A stretch of DNA of 64,000 nt from Obelidium mucronatum. Taxonomy: Eukaryota; Chytridiomycota; Chytridiomycetes; Chytridiales; Chytriomycetaceae. The notes under the pieces are model-generated. The model saw only the letters and a program-made list of their open reading frames with translations. It did no database searches and had not been told where the DNA came from. The translations under genes were made by a program, and so were the position numbers. This document shows, piece after piece, positions 32,112 to 43,600 of the stretch. The stretch lies in the NCBI GenBank assembly GCA_025765595.1, contig JAIVFH010000002.1, positions 558,001-622,000 of the forward strand, in the 5' to 3' direction. Numbering within the stretch: position 1 is the stretch's first letter; each line of letters opens with the position of its first letter.

Positions 32112-33734
32112 TTATTGTTTGTTCAAAGAAGAAGAATTCTGCAAACACGCCTCGACGGCCGCGCGCGCTTCTTCGCGGCTCAGCGGCGCCACGTCGACGC
32201 CAAAGATGCGCGACATCAGCAAGCTGACAAGTCCCGCTTCGTTGTTGCTGAACGCGACTTGCAGCAACGATCGGCCGCGAGACTGCTTCAGCCGCGACTC
32301 GGCTTTCGCCAGTGCATCAAGCAGCAATCGAAACATTTCGTCGCTTTCAAGACTCATTGCAGACATGAGCAACGAGAACGGCGGCGTTTCGATCCGATAG
32401 TCCAACAACACCTTGACTACTTCTGTAAACCCCTTGTCAACTGCCCTCTTCAATCCTTGCCTCAAATACTCATCATTGCAAGGCTTCCATAAAAGAGCCC
32501 GAAGAACGTCTGCGAACCCTCTTCCACAAGCGACAACGATACTGTTGAATCCAGGAGGGTGCAAGTCCACACGTGAATCCTTCACGAGTAATTCGACAAC
32601 CTTGGCATGCCCGTTCGACACGCTTGATTTTATGGCAGCATTATTTTCCGCAGCTGGATTGACTCCAGGCTCTGCAAGCAATATTTGAACCACCTCCCAA
32701 TGACCTTTAGAAGCAGCGTTTCGGATCCCATGGTTCTGAAAAGACGCGGGATCCGACCGCCCATCCTTCAACAGCAACTTGACAGTTTCTATCCTTCCCG
32801 ACGCAGCCGCAAGCGCCAACGCACTACTATCTTCAGCAGCCGGATCAACCCTCGGGTCCTTCAACAACATATCCACAATCTCGGTATGCCCACAATCCGC
32901 CGCCGTTCGAATCACAGAATTCTCACCAACAGCCGGATCCACCCTCCCCAACTCCAACAACTCCTTCACAAGCCCCAACCTCTTCTTATTCAACAAGGAC
33001 AAGACCAAATAATTATCATTCGCTGAAGGATCCACCCTCTCATCCGCCAACAACAAATCCACAGTTTCCCAATGCTCATGATCACACGCCCACCGCATAC
33101 ACAGATTCTGCTGCGCAGTTGGATCAATCCGTGGATCCGCCAACAACAACTTCACAACATCCACATATTCCAGATCCGGCGTCGATGCAATCGCATAGTG
33201 CTTTTGATCCGTCGGATCTACATCCGGATGCCCAATCAGCAGTTTCACAACTTCATAATACCCTGTCCGCGCTGCCCATCGGAACGCCCTGTTTTCCTGG
33301 GATTGAATCGGCAAGCCTTCGGAGAGGAGTTGGTTGATGATGCGCAGCGCTGTTTCGTTGGGCATTCGCCATCGCGAGTAACACATGAGGTTTAAGGTTA
33401 GGTCTGTTACTTGGAAGACTTGTTTCCAGTTGGGTTCGCTTAGGATTTGTCGGTAGAGTGATACCTTGTAGCTGAAGGGGAGGGCGAGCCATTTGTCGCC
33501 ACGTAGTTGTTCGGTGTCAAGGTATTCCCATAGGTCTGTGCATGTGGGCTGGAATGTCGAGTATTGGAACAGAATGTGTAGGCGTGCGAATTTCGTGTTG
33601 TTGTGGAGGAGTTGTGCAAACAGTGACTTTGAGGCGAATATTACGGTTCTCAAAATCATTGGGTCGATGGGGAGATAGAAGAGAATGGCGTGGCGGATCT
33701 CGTTGGGGCAGCGAAATATCGGTGGCGTTTGCAT
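32112..33734 (-). CDS. Ankyrin-repeat protein with F-box-like N-terminus, intronless
   Basis: 540 residues. The first 50 ('CPNEIRHAILFYLPIDPM') resemble an F-box (P-x-E-I..IL-x-YLP), suggesting an SCF substrate adaptor. From about residue 140 to 480 there are ten or so 33-residue ankyrin repeats with the variant 'xVVKLLLxDPRVDPxAxxNxA' typical of large chytrid families; they end in a Cys-containing non-repeat tail. No intron, unlike its neighbours. Start ATG 33734; TAA at 32112 is separated from the MSH1 ATG by 28 A-rich bases. Partner unknown. Confidence 0.85.
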   Translation of the reverse strand: MQTPPIFRCPNEIRHAILFYLPIDPMILRTVIFASKSLFAQLLHNNTKFARLHILFQYSTFQPTCTDLWEYLDTEQLRGDKWLALPFSYKVSLYRQILSEPNWKQVFQVTDLTLNLMCYSRWRMPNETALRIINQLLSEGLPIQSQENRAFRWAARTGYYEVVKLLIGHPDVDPTDQKHYAIASTPDLEYVDVVKLLLADPRIDPTAQQNLCMRWACDHEHWETVDLLLADERVDPSANDNYLVLSLLNKKRLGLVKELLELGRVDPAVGENSVIRTAADCGHTEIVDMLLKDPRVDPAAEDSSALALAAASGRIETVKLLLKDGRSDPASFQNHGIRNAASKGHWEVVQILLAEPGVNPAAENNAAIKSSVSNGHAKVVELLVKDSRVDLHPPGFNSIVVACGRGFADVLRALLWKPCNDEYLRQGLKRAVDKGFTEVVKVLLDYRIETPPFSLLMSAMSLESDEMFRLLLDALAKAESRLKQSRGRSLLQVAFSNNEAGLVSLLMSRIFGVDVAPLSREEARAAVEACLQNSSSLNKQ

Positions 33735-34041
33735 GGAGCCTGTGTCTTGCTTTTTTGTATTTGTTTTTATAATTTGGTGATGAGTTTATTTTGATGTATT
33801 CATAAAGATAGAAACTGGAGATTTCTAAATATCAATCCAGCACTGCAGTAATCAGAACTTGCAAAGGAAAAAAAAGGAGCAACTCGGTACACAACCAACC
33901 AACCAAACAACGAACACCCAGCACACTGCATATCATAGAAGTTCCGCAGAAACAATAAAAACCGTTCAACACATCCCACTTTCCGTAATCTTAGAATCCC
34001 ACCATTCACATTTAACAAAAAAAAACTCCTTCCGCCCCCAT

Positions 34042-35163
34042 TCACCACATGCTCAACTCATCTTCCTTTTCTGAATCCTTCCCTTGCTCCCGCGCCAACA
34101 TCAAAGCTTCAAACTCCAAGCGCAAAATATTCTCTGGGATACCAATCTCTCTAACTCTAAAAGCCTCCCATTCAGCGTCTACAGATGAATCACCTAGTGT
34201 CTCACTGCTCTGGCGACGTCCTTCACCCTCTTCTTCCTCCTCCTCCTCCTCTCCACTTTCGACATCCTTCTCCTTTTCTCCACTCAAACGACGAGTTCTG
34301 GACTCCCCAGCCGCAACCCACCCAACAACAGTCCCAGCTTCACTCCCCTCATCCCCATTTTCACTTCCTCCACTAGTAGTACTCTCCGGAGGACCAACCA
34401 AAGAAACATCACTTGTGCCCCACAACTGGGCTTCCTCCACATCCAAATCCAAATCCATGAAACTAAGCTGACCTTCTTCCTCCTCAGTCGCCAAATCACT
34501 TTCACTTGCAGTAGTAGCAGTAGCACCAGCGGCAGTACGTGTACCCATCACGTCCGTCATCGCCGTCACATCAATGCTCACATCCCCACCCTCCATAATC
34601 AACAGCTCCGGTGTAACTCCAACAAAAGAAGTTGGTTCGGGGACACCCAGCGCCCGTTTATGCGCCAACAAGCCGTTCTGGAACCCGCTTGGAGGACCGT
34701 AAATCAAACCATATGGCGAAGTCGGTGGTGGACTCGTTGCTGCTGCTGCTGCGGTCGTTGACGTTGATTTTGTCGCGTTTCTTTCGATTCTCGATTTGGA
34801 AAGCAAACTAGACGTTGTATAACTTCTCGTCATTCGGGTTGTGTCTGCCGTAGACAAAGGAGACAATGTTGAAGAAGTAGAGAGAAAAACGGCGGCCTTG
34901 GCTGAAACACGAGCAATCGCACGAAGGAGGAGAACAGTACTGCTCACGTTGATGGACGTGATTTCCGAAGTTGCAAACGAGCTGACTTGGTATTCGTTGG
35001 GGAATAGGTACGGGAGGGTATGCGCTTCGCCCGATTCAATACAGAAACGGACGTAGCTGCGGAGGAACTTGAGTTCCTCTCTCAAAGAGTCGGGGAGGAT
35101 GGTTTTAGATGCAGTGGAGACAAGAGATTGAATAGTGGAGACGAGAGTGTTGATCAGTTGCAT
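34042..35163 (-). CDS. Hypothetical protein, helical N-terminus and acidic disordered C-terminus
   Basis: 373 residues in one exon, starting at ATG 35163 (the frame extends four codons to a TTG). N-terminal 100 residues are amphipathic helical ('LINTLVSTIQSLVSTASKTI', 'LREELKFLRSYVRF'). The middle is Ser/Thr/Ala-rich. The C-terminal part is strongly acidic with an eight-Glu run ('EEEEEEEEGEG') and a last conserved-looking helix ('IPENILRLEFEALMLAREQG'). No domain recognised. Low-complexity GAG/GAA tracts lie around 34230. Confidence 0.6.
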   Translation of the reverse strand: MQLINTLVSTIQSLVSTASKTILPDSLREELKFLRSYVRFCIESGEAHTLPYLFPNEYQVSSFATSEITSINVSSTVLLLRAIARVSAKAAVFLSTSSTLSPLSTADTTRMTRSYTTSSLLSKSRIERNATKSTSTTAAAAATSPPPTSPYGLIYGPPSGFQNGLLAHKRALGVPEPTSFVGVTPELLIMEGGDVSIDVTAMTDVMGTRTAAGATATTASESDLATEEEEGQLSFMDLDLDVEEAQLWGTSDVSLVGPPESTTSGGSENGDEGSEAGTVVGWVAAGESRTRRLSGEKEKDVESGEEEEEEEEGEGRRQSSETLGDSSVDAEWEAFRVREIGIPENILRLEFEALMLAREQGKDSEKEDELSMW

Positions 35164-35871
35164 TAAGCCTGACAAATGATTGACGGTAATCTCCTGTGTG
35201 TGTGTTTGTTTGTTTTTGTATTATTAATACCAGCGAATCGAATGGAAAAATTATTTTCCCGACCACCTCTTTTTGTATTGTTCCGACCAGGTCCCGACTA
35301 CGTTACACAGGGGTGTACGTTGATAGTATCCGTTTTTGCGATGTGCCAACATGAAAGTTGTTCGCTGGAGTCCACGTGGATGACGGGATGGCATCCGAGA
35401 TAGCCTATGGCCATCAAAAAGAGCAAGGACTGCTTGCTCAACCTTCTAAGAAGAGGGTACATCGGACTTCGCCAGATGCAGGTATCAGAAACTAACCCAG
35501 AAAGTCGTCCGCATGGGACAGATCCGATGGTTTGGGGCGTTTACTGGGGCGGGGCATGTTTTGCATGGTTTTGGAGAAATTTTGAACCTTTGATTCCGTT
35601 TGCAATGATAGAAACAGTCAAGTCAGTAAAGGCAATGCTTTAGAAGATGAATAAAAGGTGTCAAGAACATGTATGTACTTTTCGGTTTTTCGTTTTATGA
35701 ATCTGTTCATACATCTGCATGGTATCAATGTCATTTTGGTGATAATGTTGCAACAACAGAAGAGACCAACAATAGAACAACCGACAGCCCTGCAATACTC
35801 AGTACTAGTAAAAGAAGTCCCAAATTTTTATTATCTTGAATTGGAAGGCGTTTGCCACACGTTGAGGTGTG
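35164..35871. other. Intergenic, about 700 bp, with one weak plus-strand frame
   Basis: A 78-codon ATG frame at 35407-35643 (plus) and a nearby 'MASEIAYGHQKEQG' frame cannot be assigned. A TG-rich stretch lies at 35197-35220. Nothing else recognised. Confidence 0.35.
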
Positions 35872-36569
35872 TTACGGGCTATTAGAAGTCACAACCAAAC
35901 CGAGCAGTTGCTCGGTTTCAATAAAATACCCATAAACTATTCTTCATTCACTCTTAAAAAAAATCGATGTCAATCACGGTATTCCAGATCGACTTTTACA
36001 TGTTTGTTTGCAGGTCTCAGGCGCCACTCACGTATCCAAGCGGTCCTGTATTCCAGAAGAAGAGTCCGCAGCATGGACGAAGGCCCGCGCTTCAACAAAC
36101 CCAAACAATACTTCGCAAATTCGCTTCCTTGCTGTGGAATGTCATTCCTTTTAGATTGCGGCAGTCTCCCGGTCAGCCTGCGATTGGGGGAGTTGGTGTT
36201 GGTGAAGACCAAAAAAAAAAAAACACTCTCTCGCACTCACTCGTTGTAGGCGACAGAGGTCTCCAAACGATTGCGCCACGCATTACATTCCTTCCGCGTA
36301 AGCGCCACGTCGTCGGCGGGAAGTTGAAGTTGAAGTTGAAGATGCGGCGGCCTTCGCAGCCTTCGTTCCGGGTCGCTCAGCACGGCGAGGAGCTCGTCCT
36401 GCGTCAGGTTCAGCTGCGCCAGCTCGAAGGCCACGGCGAACGCAACGCTATGCGCGTCTTCCAGGTGGGTCATCAACCCTCTCCACGTGTGCCTTTTGTC
36501 CTCCTCGCAGAGGCAGCACAACAACACGCTGTCTCGCTCTTTTTCTGCGTCGTCAGATGAGGCCGCCAT
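35872..36569 (-). CDS. Small C2H2-finger hypothetical protein, three exons
   Basis: Predicted about 170 residues. Exon 1 (ATG 36569) carries a single C2H2 finger ('CCLCEEDKRHTWRGLMTHLE' followed by DAH; C-x2-C-x12-H-x4-H). Exon 2 ('ELTGRLPQSKRNDIPQQG', 'LKRGPSSMLRTLLLEYRTAW') is joined across an intron with donor GTGAGTGCG and acceptor CAATCGCAG. Exon 3 ('LYGYFIETEQLLGL') follows a GTGAGT..GAATAG intron and ends in TAA at 35872. Joins are frame-consistent, which supports a real gene. A 22-bp near-perfect palindrome (35897-35918) lies within exon 3. No family recognised. Confidence 0.5.
35897..35918. repeat. 22-bp inverted repeat AAACCGAGCA-GT-TGCTCGGTTT
   Basis: Perfect 10-bp arms around GT, close to the 3' end of the small C2H2 gene; it overlaps its predicted last exon. 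Confidence 0.8.
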
Positions 36570-37099
36570 TGCTGCTTTTTTTTTGGGTGGGAGTTTAGCG
36601 GCATGCCTGAGTTGGACTTCGATAAAAAAAAATAAAAATAAAAATAATAAAAAAAAAAAAACTAAAAAAAAAACACAACTGTCAAACTGCCGACCATGTA
36701 GTCTGCCAATGACCGTGATGCGGCTACTAGCCAGAAGACAAGGATCGAAGTTGCAGCGCGCTCTCAATAGAAACAACGGGAACCGCGTTGTGAAAGAACA
36801 TAGCAGAGAACATAGCTGCCGCAATGAGAGTTGGCAGTGCAGGCACAATGTGATGCAACTCACATGTAACTAATTTCTTAAGGCCCACAGTTACAATTTA
36901 ATGGTGTTTATTTCTGTTTATTTGAGCTGACAGGCGGGACTGTGTGACGGGCGGGACCTTGCGAAGTCAAAAAATAATACACGGAAATCACAGGAAATCA
37001 CACCAAACACTAAAATGCTTCGATACAATCAAACAGTAAGTTGAATGTATAATTTTTTTTTTGTTTGTCCACAGTTCGCTAAGTTGTTGTGAACTCCAG
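36570..37099. promoter_or_regulatory. Divergent intergenic region, A-rich
   Basis: Separates two divergent small genes. Contains A-rich runs with interspersed T (36625-36676) and two GGCGGGAC boxes 18 bp apart (36933 and 36951), which resemble E2F-type GGCGGGA sites. A 39-nt candidate 5' UTR intron with donor GTAAGT and acceptor CCACAG ends at about 37074. Confidence 0.45.
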
Positions 37100-37583
37100 A
37101 TGCGTCTCCTAGCCCAAATTGGTCTAATTCGCCACCCCGAGGTTGAAGAGGAGCTATCCGATGTGGATAGAGTATGCGATACTTCAAGTTTTGGCACTGA
37201 GGACTCCAGACACGACCAGGTATTATTTCGCGAAGTACTCTCTACCCCAACGCAGTAGGATGTCTTTTGTTCCCAAACGGGAACAAAGGACTTAAGCTGT
37301 GCTATATCTCCAAACGGAGCTATAGCAAAGCCCGTTACGCGTTGCTTTTCATCATTGGCTGTCTGTTATTTCCAAACGAAAATGACAGACTCAACCTATT
37401 CCTCCAAACGGAGCAGCCTTCTGATGCACATCTTTTCTGCGTTTTTTGTTACTCTGTTTGTTCTAATATTTATTTAAGCACTCCCCAGAGGATAGTGCCG
37501 ATCCGGACGACAACTCGGGACTTAGAGCAATAACCATGGACGAAGTTCGAACGCACAAAGATTTGGTTACAATGAAAATCTAG
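37100..37583 (+). CDS. Small hypothetical protein (74 aa) with a 259-nt hairpin-filled intron
   Basis: Exon 1 (37100-37219) encodes 'MRLLAQIGLIRHPEVEEELS', then 'DVDRVCDTSSFGTEDSRHDQ'. Exon 2 (37479-37583) encodes 'HSPEDSADPDDNSGLRAITM' then 'DEVRTHKDLVTMKI' and stops. Both exons are acidic and join in phase 0. The intron has GTATTA at the donor, a TTCTAAT branch-like site and TTTAAG at the acceptor. It is four to five times longer than most introns here. AATAATCAATAAAG follows the stop. No family recognised; the exons could also belong to a longer gene or a relic. Confidence 0.45.
37220..37478 (+). ncRNA. Intronic array of three to four hairpins with identical AAAC loops
   Basis: Hairpin 1 (37263-37290): 12-bp stem, one G-T wobble, loop AAAC. 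Hairpin 2 (37300-37327): 12-bp stem with one mismatch, loop AAAC. Hairpin 3 (37361-37390): 13-bp stem with one mismatch and one wobble, loop AAAC. Hairpin 4 (37402-37413): short stem CTCC/GGAG, loop AAAC. All have a C-AAAC-G loop closing while stem sequences differ, i.e. compensatory changes. GGCTG (37357-37361) can also pair with CAGCC (37414-37418), enclosing hairpins 3 and 4. This looks like structured RNA or a cluster of small hairpin elements; function unknown. Confidence 0.5.
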
Positions 37584-37630
37584 CGTCGGTGCGTGCTGTT
37601 AATAATAATCAATAAAGGTGTTTTATTGCT

Positions 37631-40600
37631 TCAAACACAGCGACCTCGAAGGAGGTTCTTTGCCCATTTGTTTTGGTCCTCTTTAACAAAATTACCATTA
37701 GCCTCAGCAATACGTTGGCGCATCTCATTTAAATACTGAGTGGCCTCTGGAACTACAACATTCCTCAATATCGATCTCCGCTCTGTCTCACTAATTTTCA
37801 AGTTGAACTGCAGGTTCTTCCACCAGAAATCTTCAAACTTCTCTTCTTGGAAACCGTTCAACACAACTTCAACCCCATCTGAGAGTTTGGAATGCCGAGA
37901 ATGCGTCAATTGAGCTGCAATCTGTCGGTGCCAGAGTTTTCCTTTTCGACCCAACTTTGACTTGAGGTACGCTTGCCATATATTGCTTTCCTTTGGACCT
38001 GCATTCACCAACTGTTGAATGGGTTGAATCAGTTGCTCCATCTGACTAAACAGAACTGGGTCCAGCTGCTTTTCGAAATCGTTTAAGTCGTCATCTTCAT
38101 TAAATCCCTCAATGGCTTGTTTGATGGCAGGATCGATAGTGCAGGAGATGAACTCTTCTGGGTTTTTGTATTCACAAATGAAGCCTGATTTTGGAAGGAA
38201 AAGTGGAAGTGGACTCAGAAAGTCAAGTATAGGCGGTTCAAGTTGGTATAATTCAGTTGATACGTCATAGTCTACAACTCGATACGGACCTAACAGCTCA
38301 TTTAGATATGAATCAACTTCACTGAGATACTTACAGTAGTGCTCTCCATTTAATGGCGATGGGGCAAATACTCCTTCATTCTGGAGGACCTGAGCTAAAT
38401 ACCACTTGTACTCTGGATGCTCTTCCACTATTCGTTTGTTTGATTCAATTCGTTTACGGTCTTCCGCAGCCTTCTTCTCTAGTTCTGCTTCCTGCTCCCT
38501 TTTCTCTCTTTCATTTTTTTCTTGTTCTTCCTTCAATCGTTCCTCAATCCCCTTTCGTACTGCCTCTTCTTTTTCCTCCATTAGTCTTTTGGCAAGTTTT
38601 TCAATTGATTCTCCCTCCACAATATAAAGGTCAACAACATCGGAATGCAGCTCAAGGAACCTCGCCATGGATTCTACAGTTGTACATAGATTCATTCTTG
38701 TGACATCCGATTCTGCTCCAGAAGTAGTCGCTAAGTCCACGGAACTATTGGTTGCTGAGGTCATAGCCGAATTAGTTGCGAACGCCAAGAGATTCAGTGC
38801 TCCAGCTTCGACAGACTGGGTGCGAACAAAATTGGGCATAATAACAGGCTCTTTAGGTTTTGGGGGTTTTCCCTTGAATTTGGAAGTCACCGATCCCCGA
38901 TTTGGTTGTTGGGCTTCCCCTAGTATTCGTTTGGAAGGCGTTGATGTAACGTGAGGCGCGTGAGGCGTTATTGCAATGGAATCTGAAATTGTAGCTAGAA
39001 CTCTCAATCTTAGTGTATCTGAAGAGGGCACCATGTTTCGAACTATCGGATTCAGCCTCCATGCCTCCGGATCTGCTTCAATCAGTTTTATATGGTGTAG
39101 GACATGGAACCCACAATCGTAGTCATTCCGTTGGTCTGCAACATCAATGAACTCTGACACAATTGGTGAATCCTTGGCAGGCCAACCCATATGTTCCAAA
39201 TGCAATGGCAGGACGAGCTTAAAAACCTCAATTACTATGAGAAATAATAAATTATTTCAAGTATCTGGTAGATATCAACTTGCTTTCTCACTTTGTTCGT
39301 AGTCCCGACACCCTTTCGAACAGGCAATATACAGCTTTGAATGCAGCTGGTAAAAAACCAGCAAAATCCAATGCGCGTTTTTTATATTAACTGGAAACGA
39401 CCATACGTTGGGAAGGGGAGAGGGCTGCCGACGCCGAATAATCGCATTGAAATGGCTTTTCCTGACCTCAAATATTTTACGCGCTAATCGCGCACAGTCT
39501 TGGTCCCTTTCAAGATCTTCTGTTGTCAAGTAGAAAGTGGAAAGTCTGATAGATGCTGTTTCAGGGAGCAAATCCATGGCTATATTGAGAACCTGCAAAC
39601 AACCAGGTGAGTCCAGAAATGAAAGCCAAAAACAAAGAAAAAGTACATACAGATGAATTCAACCAAGAAGCTAGAGATCCGTTGTTGCTTTTGTAAGGGA
39701 GAGTAACGCTTAGTTCTTCTTTTGTCAGTGTGTCTTTCCTTCCAAACCGAAGGGAAACTGTCCAAGAACTTGAATCAGTGCTCTGCAACAGCTGAAGTAT
39801 TTGATTTTTTTGGGAAGGTGTGATTTCCCTATCTTCAACTCCTTTCGAAAGCCAGGATTCGACATTTGGAAAGCCAATTGAACCGATGTGTAAAGGACTG
39901 CTACTGGCTTTGACTTCCTTATCAACAATACTTTTTTTCTTAACCAGAGAGCTTATTATCTCTGGAGACACTGCAATAGCAGAAGCATCCAATTGTTGAG
40001 GTGTCTCGTCATGTTCCGTCAACGAACAAACAACAGTTCGGCGGCCGTGTAGCACTTCTTGGGTGTCAAGAAGCAGCATTAACTGCTTTGTTGCAATGTT
40101 GAACACTTTGGTTTTCCGAACCAGCTGCCCGAGATGTATCAGTTTTGCTATGGCTTGTGTTGTAATACGCTTTCGAATTCCTTCATCCAGAAATTCAGAA
40201 TAGTAATTTTCAGTGCGCAGCTCTAAATGGAGGAGGGCTGCATAATAGTACTTGCTTCGCGTATGATACTGCAATACCGGGATTGTGATGGATGGTAAAA
40301 GAGGTTGAGAGGAGTCGTCAAGTTGGCAAAATTCATGTTCTTCCACTTTTCCCAACAAAGCATAGTATTTCAGATTAGATGGGATTGAAAGGGGTGTGTG
40401 TGTAGTGTGTGTCCCAGTTTTTGCATCCAAAACAACAACAATCACTTGTAGCATGTTGCAAAATGCAGCGGCTAAAAGTTCAGATCGGCATTCAAGATTT
40501 GCAATTTCAACATAGTCGGAGGCTGATAAAGATTTAAATTTTTCGGGATTGTTTGAAATGTAGCGACACAGGCAAGTTTGTAGTGTTTTAGGAGTTTCGG

Positions 40601-43600
40601 CCAATTCAATCTTCAGCCGAGTGGCTTCCAGCAGCAAGACATTGCATGCAGACAGAATCCCTGAAGTTCTTTTCTTGACGACGCAACCAGCTTCCACAAA
40701 TTTCTTTTCCCCTTCCAAAGCAAACTGTGTGGGTGGACGTTCTTTCCCCTTGACAAGGAACGAAAGTGGGAGATGACCGGTTTGCTGATAGTTCGAAGCC
40801 AGGGCAAAGACTTCGTTATTTTCTTTCATTTCGAAAGGTTCTAAATACTTGTTTGATAGAAAGGACCTAACAGCAATAGTTGTTGTATTGTGTGAATTTT
40901 TCCATCATTCCAAATGACAACCACTTACACTTTCGATCCATCTGGAAACAATAACACGGCCAGTTCGTTTCGTTTTAATTTATAGTCATCCTTCACTAGC
41001 CGTTCTTGAGCTTGGTTCGAAAGCACCAGGCCTGGAGTATAGATAGGATTTTTGAGAGTACCATTTCTAACCAGAACCAGCTGATATTCAGTGTCTTTGA
41101 TTCCGTTTCTTGGTTTCGGCAACGACTTTCTTCCTGGTTTCTTGTTGAATCGCAGCAGAGGTGAGGATGCTTCTTCAATATCCAGTTTTCTTTTTTTCCG
41201 AGGAATTTTGACACAGGAATCAATTCCAGAATATGTGTGGCTTTTTAATGTCATTGCTTCTGGGGTTTTGTGCTTGTGGCGATTGATGGTTTGCCAAGGA
41301 ATCCAGTTCGTCGGAGTTGCAGGACGCCCGACGCCTTTTGCGCCTATAGAAGGAGTGAACTCAGGCAAGTTATAATTGCTTGAACTTTCTTCGTGTACCG
41401 GAATTGATAAAGATGGTTGGGCTGTGGCATTTGTTGATTTCCTTTCTTCGGCATCAACTGCTATGGCAACGGATGGTTTGAAATCTAATTCGGCAGCCGC
41501 AGCAACAGCAATTGACGGTTCCAAAGGTTCCACGGCAGCGGTAGTAGCGGTAGTAGTGCTTGATTTTTCTTCTGCAGCGTCAACCACAACTGATGTTTTG
41601 TCTTGCCCATTCTCATAACCTCCTTCCTGTTGCAATGACTTCAGGCGTAATATTTCATCCAAATTCTCCATTATAGCTTGATGAATGCAAAAATGACCAG
41701 CACCCGAACCGCCTTCGACTCCTCCATTCTTTGAGCAACAATAAAAGGAAGGAGATTCCCCTGTAACGTTGCAGGATATCCATGTACCTTCGTTTGGAGA
41801 TCTTAAACTAACAATGAAATGTGTTTGATGGGGAGGCACCACGATGTTGGGATTGCATTGGATAAACTCCCTATGTACCAAAATTAATCACACGAAAGCA
41901 TGAGAGATTAATTGAATACATACTCGGCAGTATAGATTAATTTTTTGGGTGTTTTTATATATTCAATCATGAGCTGGTATACTTCTACCACTCTCTGTCT
42001 CGGCCGCACCAATCGAACTTGGGAAGTTGCATTTTTGACATACAGAATCGCTTGTCGAAAACACACGGCAATACTTGCATTATATCTAAGATCAAAGGTA
42101 TCTTTGAGAACTCGATTGTGCCCTTCGTTTGGGTTGTTTGTGAATACGCCATCTTTGTCGATAGCTTTAACAGAGGAGTGTGACACATTTGCCAATCTTT
42201 GATTTGCAATGTGGATTCGGAAATCCCCAATTGTTTCTAATCAGAAACAATCAGCTCAATTAAAATTGTAAGTTCACTACTCACTTGCCCACTTATCCTC
42301 GTTTAAAAGGCCAGTTTCGAAGTACACCATGAGTTTGGCACTGTGGCAGAGACAATCAAATGTGCCCAAAGATGAGTAATGTTTTTCAAAGGATGTTGGT
42401 ATCTTTAACAGAAAATCCTCTTTGCGTTGTAAGAAATCGGGTTCATTTGACGATCTCATTACAACTTGAAAGTTGCTCCAAAGCTCCTCCCGAAAAGCTA
42501 AAACACAACCAATCACTCAATATTCATCCATTGATTGATAAAGACATATTCTTTAAATACCTTGATGATAACTCAAATGCATCTCTCCATTTGCTTTCCT
42601 TTTCAAAGCGATGTTGATGTTTGTATTTTTCGACAGATGTGCACTGGCATCCAAGTGGCTTTCAATAAAATCGGCTACTTTTTTTGATGAAGTTTTCTTG
42701 CTCAAGGATTCAGACAAACTCTTTGCCTGATGTTGTGACTTTTGCACTTGATCGCTGGTCATTCCGTTAAGGAATATCCCCTTCACGTGGACAGTGCAAG
42801 AGAATATTACAGCCAATGGGAATACTTCTTCAATGGCATTATAGAATGCATCACTGATGTCAATGCGGACCACTCTGACAAAGGCTCGGATGCCCTTTTC
42901 AATAACCTCCTCAAACTTTTCCTTCCAATTGGGTAACGCAATTGCATACTTCTGGTTGATTCCTATAATTTTCGTTACACAAATACAATGACAAAGTGGA
43001 CAAAACGGCAGACATACCAATTTGGAGAGCTTTCCTGCAGAACGCTTCAACATTGTCGCAAACAACAGACAGGAATCTCGCAACTGTCTGACTTGAAATA
43101 TTGGAGGATATTGCTATTCCAGTTGGATAGTAGTGGTTTGTAGTCGGATGGCTGCAACCCAGAAGAGTGAGTGGGGCTCTGTTCTCGTTGACCCCAAAAG
43201 TCGAATCTAAACCAAGAACCTCTGGAAACATCAGAAACGCCACAATGGAATCATCTGTCATGATAACTCCAAGCATTGGACCCTTAGCACTAGCTGTTTA
43301 GTTTTACAGCGGCATTTATAATGAACAATACCTCTGCGGAAATCTTGTTTTCAACTGGCACATTTTCAAGCAGCCGGATATAATGTGGAAATTCCTTAAA
43401 CATCTGTCGTAAGCTGTCAAAGGGGTTTCCTTTCATTGCCGTCGATTTCCGATTTTGGGCGTTTCGGGCTAGCACTTTTACTCGGGCCTCTGTTGGCTTC
43501 AAGTGCTCAGGAAGATTTTTTATAGATTGAGAAACCACTGGAATAAACTGTTATTATGGTTTTCGGTTTTACGAAAGGAAAATCACAAACCATCGAAGGC

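Noticed and set aside
32112..33734. The in-phase ankyrin repeat array as a DNA-level tandem repeat or CRISPR-like array
   Set aside because: Repeat units are conserved only at protein level (33 residues), diverged in DNA, and lack spacers.
35407..35643. 78-codon plus-strand frame as a gene
   Set aside because: No domain, no supporting splice or promoter signals; too weak to call.
39725..39765. CTTCCAAACCGAAG resembling the AAAC-loop hairpins
   Set aside because: Short, with a different loop, and it falls in coding sequence of the MULE gene; likely chance.
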